A stretch of DNA of 64,000 bases from Eshraghiella crossota. GTDB lineage: Bacteria > Bacillota > Clostridia > Lachnospirales > Lachnospiraceae. Numbering within the stretch: position 1 is the stretch's first letter; the number at the start of each line of letters is the position of its first letter. The stretch lies in the NCBI RefSeq assembly GCF_025148445.1, contig NZ_CP102270.1, positions 1,054,001 through 1,118,000 on the forward strand, in the 5' to 3' direction. A program made the translations under genes and the position numbers. Of the stretch, positions 57,793-64,000 are shown one piece after another. The notes under the pieces were generated by a model. That model was not told the origin of the DNA. It ran no database searches and worked only from the letters and a program-made list of their open reading frames with translations.

Positions 57793-60759
57793 ATGAATGA
57801 AATATTGACTGAAAAGCAGTATCAACATTTCATCATGGACTATCTTAAAAATAATAACGGTTATCTTATCCGAAATGATAAGGACTTTGACCGCTTACAT
57901 GCAATGGATAGAGAAATGCTATTCAAATTTTTGAATGACACACAACCGGATGAAATGGAAGCATTGAGAAAAATATATAAGCAGGACTTAGAAGAAATGC
58001 TTGTAAGTTATATTAATACAGAAATTACTAAGACTCGTGGTAGTTTACTTAATGTTTTAAAACACGGTATAGAAATTTCAAATATTAAACTTGAACTGAT
58101 GTATACCAAACCTGCGACTGGCTTTAACAAAGAACTTCTTGAAAAATATGAAAAGAATGTATTCTCTGTTATAGAAGAAGTCTGGGCATCTGATACAGAA
58201 AGAATAGATCTTGTTATATTTTTAAATGGACTTGCTATTATGACATTTGAATTAAAATGTAATGTGGCAGGACAAAGCTATGAAGACGCTATTTATCAGT
58301 ACAGAACAGAAAGAAATCCAAAGACGAGACTATTTTTATTCAAGGCTGGTGCATTAGTAAATTTTGCAATGGATTTGGAACAGGTTTATATGACAACCAA
58401 ACTTGAAAAAGGGGCGACATTCTTTTTGCCTTTTAATATGGGTAATGGTGAAGGTGTCAATGCAGGTGCAGGGAATCCAATATTTGAAGATAAATATAGT
58501 GTTTTCTATATGTGGGAAGGTGTACTTACAAAAGATTCCGTTCTTGAAATCATAAGCAAATTTATGTTTCTGGAAGTGAAAGAAAAGGAAGATGAGGGTA
58601 CTGGAAAAAAGAAAATCAGAGAAAATATTATTTTCCCTCGATTTCATCAAAGAGATGTTTTACATAAGGTACTTGCAGATGTATATGAAAATGGTTCTAC
58701 ACAGAATTATTTAATACAACATTCTGCTGGCTCTGGAAAGACAAATTCTATTGCTTGGCTTGCTTACCGATTATCTTCACTTCATGATTCAGATAACAAA
58801 ATCATTTTCGATAATATTATTATAGTTACTGACAGGGTAGTTGTAGACAGACAGTTACAAGCTGCGATTATGGGGATGGAGCATAAATCTGGATTAATAA
58901 AAGTTATGGATGAAAAATGTAACTCATCCGATCTTGCTATTGCTCTTGAGGGAAATGCAAAAATCATAGCAACAACCATTCAGAAATTTCCATATATTGT
59001 AGATGATGTGGCAAATTTAAAAGATAAGAAATTTGCAGTAATTATAGATGAAGCACATTCATCAACAGCAGGAAAAGATATGGCGGCTGTTACAATGACA
59101 CTTGGATCTGGTGAAGTAAGTATAGATGAAAGTACAACTGAGGATTTAATTGTTGAAGAAATTGCAAAGCATGGAAAACAAGAAAATGTATCTGTATTTG
59201 CATTTACAGCAACACCAAAGCCAACAACGATAGAATTATTTGGTAGGGTAAATAGAAAAGGGCAAAAAGAAGCATTTCATATTTATTCTATGAAGCAGGC
59301 AATAGAAGAAGGATTTATTCTTGATGTATTGCAAAACTATACAACCTATAAGACCTATTACCAGATCAATAAGGAAATTACAGAAGATCCAAAATATAAG
59401 ACAAATAGTGCTAAAAGACAGATTGCAAGATTTGTTGAATTGCACGAAACTAATATAGCACAAAGAATAGAGGTTATTGTTGAACATTTCAGAACAACAG
59501 TAATGGATGAGCTTGGTGGAACTGCAAAAGCTATGGTAATAACCAATTCAAGGGAAAGTGCTGTAAAATATCGTCAAGCCTTTGAAGAGTACATAGTCAA
59601 AAAAGGGTATAATAATATTCATGCATTAGTGGCATTTTCTGGGAAAGTGACATTAAAAGATGATGAAAAGGAATATACAGAAGCAGGATTAAACGGATTC
59701 AGTGAAGACAAATTACCAACAGAATTTGAAAAAGATGATTATAAGGTATTGCTTGTTGCGAATAAATATCAAACAGGCTTTGATCAACCTAAATTATGTG
59801 CGATGTACATTCTTAAAAAATTAAGAGGTGTAAATGCTGTACAAACATTATCAAGACTTAATAGAATTTGTCCGCCATACGATAAGAAAACATTTATACT
59901 TGATTTTGTGAATGATTATGAAGACATTCAGGCAGCATTTTCAAAATATTATACAACAACACTTTTATCTAATTCTGTTACACCTCTTGCAATTTATGAT
60001 TTGGAGGCAGAACTAGATGGATATACAGTAATAGATCCATTGGATATAGAAGATGCAAATGAAATTTTGTACAAAGATGATATTACAGCAAAGGAAAAGA
60101 AAAGGCTAACATTTTTATTTCAGAAATCAAAGAAGAATATAGATAAAATGGATTATGAAGAACAAAAAGAATTTATAATGATAATGAGACGATTTGTTCG
60201 TTTTTATGAATTTTTACTGCAGGTATCGTGCTTCGAGGATATTGAATTACATAAGAAATATAGGTTTATATCTTTGCTTCTCGCATATATAAATATAAGA
60301 CATCCGGGTGGAGGGTATGATCTTGATGGAAAAATAAGTGCGATTAATTTTGTCCAAAAGAAGAAAGGTGAGCATACATCCCATATTAAATCAAATCCTA
60401 TTGTTAAATTACCAACTGCAGATGTTTTTATTTTACCACCAGAAAAAGAGGAACGATTATCTAAGATTATATTAGAGATAAATAGTATTACAGGTAAAGA
60501 ATTTAATTCTGATGTTGCAGTAAAGGCTATGCTTCAGATTAAAGATATTATGATGAAATCGGACAAGCTCAGAACATCTGCAAAAAATAATAATATAAAA
60601 GATTTTAAATTTGCATATTATGATAACATTGATGATGCGTTAATTGAAGGACTAGGACAAAATAGGGATTTTTTCAGCTTGTTATTATCAAATGATGAAA
60701 TTAAAAAGAAGGTATTGGGAATTTTTGTAGATGAAATATATAGTAGTCTGAAAGCATAG
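57793..60759 (+). CDS. hsdR: Type I restriction enzyme R subunit
   Basis: HsdR translocates and cuts DNA. The 988-aa protein has an N-terminal nuclease domain of the PD-(D/E)xK type (RIDLVIFLNG, FELKCN), the DEAD-like motor (Walker A HSAGSGKTNSI at about 315, IIDEAHSS, FAFTATPKPTT, motif VI TLSRLNRIC), and the C-terminal helical part. ATG 57793 follows GGAGG; the GTG at 57778 is an alternative. The gene is complete, so the system is potentially active. The operon order is M-S-TIR-R. Confidence 0.94.
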   Translation: MNEILTEKQYQHFIMDYLKNNNGYLIRNDKDFDRLHAMDREMLFKFLNDTQPDEMEALRKIYKQDLEEMLVSYINTEITKTRGSLLNVLKHGIEISNIKLELMYTKPATGFNKELLEKYEKNVFSVIEEVWASDTERIDLVIFLNGLAIMTFELKCNVAGQSYEDAIYQYRTERNPKTRLFLFKAGALVNFAMDLEQVYMTTKLEKGATFFLPFNMGNGEGVNAGAGNPIFEDKYSVFYMWEGVLTKDSVLEIISKFMFLEVKEKEDEGTGKKKIRENIIFPRFHQRDVLHKVLADVYENGSTQNYLIQHSAGSGKTNSIAWLAYRLSSLHDSDNKIIFDNIIIVTDRVVVDRQLQAAIMGMEHKSGLIKVMDEKCNSSDLAIALEGNAKIIATTIQKFPYIVDDVANLKDKKFAVIIDEAHSSTAGKDMAAVTMTLGSGEVSIDESTTEDLIVEEIAKHGKQENVSVFAFTATPKPTTIELFGRVNRKGQKEAFHIYSMKQAIEEGFILDVLQNYTTYKTYYQINKEITEDPKYKTNSAKRQIARFVELHETNIAQRIEVIVEHFRTTVMDELGGTAKAMVITNSRESAVKYRQAFEEYIVKKGYNNIHALVAFSGKVTLKDDEKEYTEAGLNGFSEDKLPTEFEKDDYKVLLVANKYQTGFDQPKLCAMYILKKLRGVNAVQTLSRLNRICPPYDKKTFILDFVNDYEDIQAAFSKYYTTTLLSNSVTPLAIYDLEAELDGYTVIDPLDIEDANEILYKDDITAKEKKRLTFLFQKSKKNIDKMDYEEQKEFIMIMRRFVRFYEFLLQVSCFEDIELHKKYRFISLLLAYINIRHPGGGYDLDGKISAINFVQKKKGEHTSHIKSNPIVKLPTADVFILPPEKEERLSKIILEINSITGKEFNSDVAVKAMLQIKDIMMKSDKLRTSAKNNNIKDFKFAYYDNIDDALIEGLGQNRDFFSLLLSNDEIKKKVLGIFVDEIYSSLKA

Positions 60760-60803
60760 GAGATAAGATACATTTTTAATTTGATAAATGGAGGCACAAC
60801 ACA

Positions 60804-61028
60804 ATGGAAATTAAGAGCATTATGATAAAGGATACAACAAAAGAAGAACGTATCCGCATTGTACAGGAAGGCCTCAGTCAATGCGGAGGGACATGCGATT
60901 TCTGCAATGGCTGCGACAATTTAGGCGGAGGTTCAGTCGATTCCTTTTATGAACCTTATATCAATGGGGAAAAAGAACTTCGCCAGTTAAATGAGGAATA
61001 CAGAAGCAATTCAGGAATGGTGAAGTAG
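60804..61028 (+). CDS. Small cysteine-rich protein
   Basis: A 74-aa protein with a closely spaced cysteine cluster, CGGTCDFCNGC, which could bind an iron-sulfur cluster or zinc. The start follows GGAGG. It leads a short cluster of conserved small genes. Relatives are sometimes labelled as the purine enzyme PurH, but no PurH domain is visible and the length excludes it. Its function is unknown. Confidence 0.72.
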   Translation: MEIKSIMIKDTTKEERIRIVQEGLSQCGGTCDFCNGCDNLGGGSVDSFYEPYINGEKELRQLNEEYRSNSGMVK

Positions 61029-61030
61029 TA

Positions 61031-61504
61031 ATGCAGATATTTGTGGATGCAGATGCATGTCCTGTGGTAGGCATTGTAGAAAAAATGGCAGAAAAATATA
61101 ATATTCCAACCACCTTGTTATGTGATACGAACCATATGTTATATTCGGATTACAGTGAAGTAATTGTGGTTGGGGCCGGTGCGGATGCTGTAGATTATAA
61201 GCTGATAAGTATTTGTCATAAAGGTGACATTGTAGTATCGCAGGATTACGGTGTTGCAGCGATGGCACTTGGCAATGGTGCATATGCTATTCATCAGTCC
61301 GGTAAATGGTACACAAATGAAAATATCGACATGATGCTTATGGAGAGACATCTTAACAAAAAGGCAAGACGAGGTTCTAATAAGAATCATATTAAGGGAC
61401 CAAAAAAGCGTACAGAAGAAGATGATGTACGCTTTGCACAGTCCTTTGAAAAACTAATACTGATGGCAAAGTCAAAAGAAGGTGCTCAGAGTGGGACTAT
61501 TTAA
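61031..61504 (+). CDS. UPF0178/YaiI-family protein
   Basis: This 157-aa protein has the YaiI/YqxD pattern: IFVDADACPV at the N-terminus, then VVGAGADAVDYKLI, GDIVVSQDYGVAAMAL and RHLNKKARRG, with aspartates placed as in PIN-like nucleases. Members have no proved function. It is two bases after the preceding gene and overlaps the next by 14 bases. Confidence 0.88.
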   Translation: MQIFVDADACPVVGIVEKMAEKYNIPTTLLCDTNHMLYSDYSEVIVVGAGADAVDYKLISICHKGDIVVSQDYGVAAMALGNGAYAIHQSGKWYTNENIDMMLMERHLNKKARRGSNKNHIKGPKKRTEEDDVRFAQSFEKLILMAKSKEGAQSGTI

Positions 61505-61709
61505 GAAAAAGACAGTTACAAAGACATATGATAAGGACAATAAGAAACCGGTAATTAAAGCGAGTATCTGTAATGGCGAACAGGTTGCAGGATTTAAGGA
61601 CATTCACACAGGTAAGATAGAAGAGATTATGCTCATTAAGGAACAGGCAGACCTTGAAGTATTCAAGAAAATGTATGGAATAGATGAAGAGATAGAGAAG
61701 GAATACTGA
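61491..61709 (+). CDS. Small conserved protein, GTG start
   Basis: A 72-aa protein starting GLFKKKTVTKTYD and containing ICNGEQVAGFKDIHTGKIEEIMLI. AGAAGG (61477-61482) is eight bases before GTG 61491, so I use that rather than the GTG-less longer frame. Similar proteins in relatives are called aspartate dehydrogenase without evidence; here the length rules that out. It overlaps the YaiI gene. Confidence 0.72.
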   Translation: MGLFKKKTVTKTYDKDNKKPVIKASICNGEQVAGFKDIHTGKIEEIMLIKEQADLEVFKKMYGIDEEIEKEY

Positions 61710-61710
61710 T

Positions 61711-62103
61711 ATGAATATACAGATATTTGGAACAAAGAAATGCAATGATACTAAGAAGGCGGAGCGCTTTTTCAAGGAGCGGGGCATAAAGTATCAGTTC
61801 ATTGATATGAAAGAAAAAGGTATGAGCAAAGGAGAATTTAATTCGGTAGCCCAGGCAAATGGTGGATTAGAAAATATGGTTAACTGGGATGGCAAGGACA
61901 AGGATTTGCTTGCCCTCATCAAGTATATCGCAGATGAAGGTGCACGAAGTCCAGTGGACTTCGGTTCTGCACCGACCGAAGCGGAGCGTAGAAAGCTCGA
62001 AAAGGTGCTTGAGAATCCACAGGTAATTAAAACCCCGGTAGTAAGAAACGGAAAACAATCAACACTTGGTTATCAGCCGGATATCTGGAAAAGCTGGAAC
62101 TAA
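61711..62103 (+). CDS. ArsC/Spx-family reductase-like protein
   Basis: A 130-aa thioredoxin-fold protein. The N-terminus IQIFGTKKCNDTKKA holds the single redox cysteine (Cys10) of the ArsC group, followed by the RGIKYQFIDMKEKG and TPVVRNGKQSTLGY segments. Whether it reduces arsenate or acts as a regulator like Spx cannot be told. It lies one base after the preceding gene. Confidence 0.85.
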   Translation: MNIQIFGTKKCNDTKKAERFFKERGIKYQFIDMKEKGMSKGEFNSVAQANGGLENMVNWDGKDKDLLALIKYIADEGARSPVDFGSAPTEAERRKLEKVLENPQVIKTPVVRNGKQSTLGYQPDIWKSWN

Positions 62104-62131
62104 TATGTAATCAACAAAGGAGGATTCAGAT

Positions 62132-62341
62132 ATGCAGTGTCCAAAATGTGGAAACACTAATTTACAGATAATAACTGAAACAGAAACAAAAGGAAAAGAT
62201 TTTTCGGCAACGAAAGGCTGCTGTGGTGCAGTTTTGTTTGGCTGGATTGGTATACTTTGCGGAGCGTGTGGCAAAGGAAAAAGAACCTATTCTACAAGTT
62301 ATTGGATATGTCCTAATTGCGGATACAGGTTTAAAGCATGA
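62132..62341 (+). CDS. Small zinc-ribbon protein with hydrophobic centre
   Basis: A 69-aa protein with CPKCG at the N-terminus and CPNCG near the C-terminus forming one split zinc ribbon, and a Gly/Cys-rich hydrophobic middle (GCCGAVLFGWIGILCGACG). AAAGGAGG precedes the ATG. It overlaps the DUF2085 gene by ATGA. Unknown function. Confidence 0.75.
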   Translation: MQCPKCGNTNLQIITETETKGKDFSATKGCCGAVLFGWIGILCGACGKGKRTYSTSYWICPNCGYRFKA

Positions 62342-62667
62342 GCAGAGATGAATTATGGATTAAATGTATGGAATTCGGTAAAATACTCGGATGCCATCAG
62401 ATGCCGGAAAGAAGTTTTTTTATAAAGGGTTACCAGTTTCCTGTATGTGCCAGATGTACAGGCGTAATCATATCATATTTTTTAGCACACATTCTTTTTA
62501 AAAAATATAAAGTGCCATGGCAGCTATGCATTATTATGGCCGGAGTAATGCTTACAGACTGGAGTTTGCAATATTTTGGAATAAAGGAATCAACAAATTC
62601 CAGAAGGTTTGTAACCGGACTGATTGGTGGTTTTGGATTAAATACCCTGAAACTAAGAATCTTATAA
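62338..62667 (+). CDS. DUF2085-family membrane protein
   Basis: A 109-aa protein with two membrane helices and the family's cysteine pattern: GCHQMPERSFFIKGYQFPVCARCTG near the N-terminus in pieces GCHQMPERSF and VCARCTG, then MLTDWSLQYFG and GLIGGFGLNTL. DUF2085 proteins have no known function. It is translationally coupled to the zinc-ribbon gene by a four-base overlap. Confidence 0.8.
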   Translation: MSRDELWIKCMEFGKILGCHQMPERSFFIKGYQFPVCARCTGVIISYFLAHILFKKYKVPWQLCIIMAGVMLTDWSLQYFGIKESTNSRRFVTGLIGGFGLNTLKLRIL

Positions 62668-62696
62668 TTTTATAATGAAATAGCTTATGATATTTG

Positions 62697-62729
62697 CAGA
62701 TCAGAAACAATTATCTGAGAAATTTTTTT
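62697..62729 (+). terminator. Weak terminator candidate
   Basis: CAGAT (62697-62701) pairs with ATCTG (62713-62717) and a T run follows at 62723-62729, after the DUF2085 gene. The stem is short. Confidence 0.4.
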
Positions 62730-62796
62730 GTACCGCAGTCTTTCATATAGGAACTCAAACAGATAGAAAGAAGCTAGATAGTTGTTATTGGTTCGT

Positions 62797-62842
62797 TGAT
62801 TTATGACTATATTGATAGAATATTGAATTCATGCTAAAATAA
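62797..62842 (+). repeat. 46-bp direct repeat, copy 2
   Basis: 45 of 46 bases match 51379-51424. The promoter (-35 TTGATA 62812-62817, -10 TAAAAT 62835-62840) is retained. No regulator gene or intact ptuA follows; ptuA fragments begin six bases later. Confidence 0.93.
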
Positions 62843-62847
62843 CCACA

Positions 62848-62898
62848 AAGACAGGTGTGGCAGAGAAACCATTATTATGAAAAAGCAGATGGTAGTTC
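62848..62898 (+). pseudogene. Fragments of a ptuA-like gene
   Basis: 62848-62876 matches 52169-52197 in ptuA with one mismatch, and 62876-62898 matches 52304-52326 with three; about 107 bp between are missing. The order is conserved, so this is a deleted relic of the same or a very close gene. It encodes nothing. Confidence 0.85.
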
Positions 62899-62933
62899 AA
62901 GGAAATTGCAATTGTGGAGGGAGTAAATAAATA

Positions 62934-63140
62934 ATGGCAGACATTAAATACGAAATTAAAGAAAAAGTAGGCGCTATTTCAGAGAACGCAAAAGGCTGGA
63001 AGAAGGAGTTGAATCTTGTATTATGGAATTGTGCAGCTCCATAGTACGATTTGAGAGACTGGGCACCGAAACATGGAAAAATGGGTAACGGCGTAACCTT
63101 GAGTGCTGATGAAGTGAAGGAGCTTTAAAAAATATTGTAG
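62934..63140 (+). pseudogene. PC4/YdbC-family protein with nonsense codons
   Basis: From ATG 62934 (GGAGG before it) the frame reads MADIKYEIKEKVGAIS, GWKKELNLVLWN, a TAG at 63042, then YDLRDWAPKHGKMGNGVTL, a TAA at 63126, and KIL before TAG. The full pattern is that of the PC4-like single-stranded DNA-binding YdbC family (about 68-70 aa). The first stop takes the place of a lysine codon expected before YD. Reading frame and length are otherwise kept, so it is a recent loss. Confidence 0.82.
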
Positions 63141-63172
63141 AGGATTAGAACAAGAAAATTGGAGGTAGTGTT

Positions 63173-64000
63173 ATGGCAAAAGATGAGCTGTTTTCCGGCG
63201 AATCAAAAAATATTGAATACAAGGTTGTTGTACCGGACAAAAGCGAAAAATATATGAAAACAGTTGTGGCTTTTGCCAATACGCAAGGTGGCAGACTGGT
63301 CATAGGTATTGATGATAAAACACATAAGATAATAGGCGTGGATAATGATATCCTGTTTCAGACTATGGACGCTTTGACAAATGCTATATCAGATTCCTGT
63401 GAGCCGCAGATCATACCGGACATTGAGCCACAGACGGTTGAAGGCAAGACAGTCATTGTTATCACTGTGGAAGCAGGAAAAAACAGACCATATTATATTA
63501 AATCGCAAGGCAAGGCAAAAGGCACCTATATTCGTGTGGCTGGTACTTCCAGACCTGCTCATCAGGAAAAGATAAGCGAGCTGGAGATGGAAGGTGCCCG
63601 TATTTCTTGGGATGAGCTTACTTGTGTAGGATATGAAGTGACAGAAGAAGCAACACAGGCTTTATGCAAGGATATTGAAGATTTCCGGAAAAAGGCAGGT
63701 CTTTCGGGACATAATGTAAGAAAAGAGCAGCTTTTTAATTGGAAAATTTTGAAGAACAGCGAAGGCAATGTGCTTGCATCAAATGCGTATGTGCTGCTTA
63801 CATCAGATTATTTTCCATTTTCAAAAACGCAGTGTGCTGTATTCAAGGGAACGGATAGAATGGTTTTCCTTGATAAACGTGAATATACCGGACCAATATA
63901 TAAGCAGATAGAGAGTGCGGTTGAGTTTGTTTTAAGGAATATCAGACTTGGAGCGACAATAGATGGTTTGGTGCGTCGGGAAAGCTATGAACTTCCGGTA
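63173..64000 (+). CDS. AlbA_2 (Schlafen-type) ATP-binding transcriptional-regulator-like protein, 3' truncated by window
   Basis: The frame is open from ATG 63173 to the end of the window (276 codons). GGAGG (63161-63165) supports the start. The N-terminus, ESKNIEYKVVVP, AFANTQGGRLVIGIDDKT and RPYYIKSQGKAKGTYIRVAGTSRPA, is the AlbA_2/Schlafen DNA-binding domain, and the following part fits the COG2865-like middle domain. In related proteins a C-terminal helix-turn-helix follows; it would be outside the window. It is the first intact gene after the decayed repeat region and may share the defence context. Confidence 0.86.
   Translation, partial: MAKDELFSGESKNIEYKVVVPDKSEKYMKTVVAFANTQGGRLVIGIDDKTHKIIGVDNDILFQTMDALTNAISDSCEPQIIPDIEPQTVEGKTVIVITVEAGKNRPYYIKSQGKAKGTYIRVAGTSRPAHQEKISELEMEGARISWDELTCVGYEVTEEATQALCKDIEDFRKKAGLSGHNVRKEQLFNWKILKNSEGNVLASNAYVLLTSDYFPFSKTQCAVFKGTDRMVFLDKREYTGPIYKQIESAVEFVLRNIRLGATIDGLVRRESYELPV

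Noticed and set aside
51379-62842. Attachment sites of a single integrated element at the two 46-bp repeats
   Set aside because: No integrase is present, the repeat holds a promoter followed by ptuA fragments at copy 2, and conserved genes lie between; duplication explains it better.

Overview
The window looks like a stretch of chromosome from a low-GC, anaerobic Clostridia, most likely family Lachnospiraceae; the genus cannot be fixed from the sequence alone. Pointers are the single-chain clostridial-type PurL, pyruvate formate-lyase with its activase, the HrcA/CIRCE heat-shock operon, a T-box in front of pheST, intrinsic terminators throughout, strong AGGAGG ribosome sites, and several small protein families of the kind met in Lachnospiraceae.

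Positions 1-51.4 kb are mostly core genome. In order: a 5'-truncated DinG/XPD-type helicase; two aspartoacylase-like proteins, the second of which has lost its zinc and catalytic residues; purL; signal peptidase I; a divergent degV; the infC-rpmI-rplT operon with an attenuator leader and an AUU start on infC; tRNA-Asn; pflB-pflA; an SLC13/ArsB-type permease and a cytidylate-kinase-like protein; hrcA-grpE-dnaK-dnaJ behind CIRCE; a UvrD/PcrA helicase; a DUF1292 gene; an Lrp regulator behind a short terminator leader; maf, a small protein and a PrsA-like foldase; htpG with its own CIRCE; a second signal peptidase; queA and a PilZ protein; T-box-pheST; a soluble-tailed MCP; galM, yfbR, an archaeal-type ATPase, topB, glmS; aroC-tgt-yajC; and a WYL regulator. 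From about 48 kb the genes become small and lineage-specific: an acidic EF-hand protein, a Ser/Asp-rich membrane protein, an XRE-like protein, a von Willebrand A protein and an unrecognised zinc-ribbon protein.

From 51.38 to 60.76 kb lies a defence island. It begins with a promoter-containing 46-bp repeat and the internally deleted remains of a small XRE regulator, then a Septu pair (PtuA ATPase and PtuB HNH nuclease), then a four-gene type I restriction-modification operon whose order is hsdM-hsdS-TIR-hsdR. The TIR-domain protein sits between specificity and restriction subunits with 2-14 bp gaps, so it is probably made with the complex. A conserved housekeeping block follows (60.8-62.7 kb). 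At 62.8 kb the same 46-bp promoter repeat occurs again, now joined to shredded ptuA fragments, followed by a PC4/YdbC pseudogene with nonsense codons and an AlbA_2 (Schlafen-type) gene that runs off the end. The two repeats mark a duplicated and partly decayed copy of the head of the island.

The main candidates for something new are the TIR protein embedded in the type I operon, the XRE/VWA/zinc-ribbon genes directly upstream of Septu, the zinc-less aspartoacylase partner, and the terminator-containing leader of the lrp gene.
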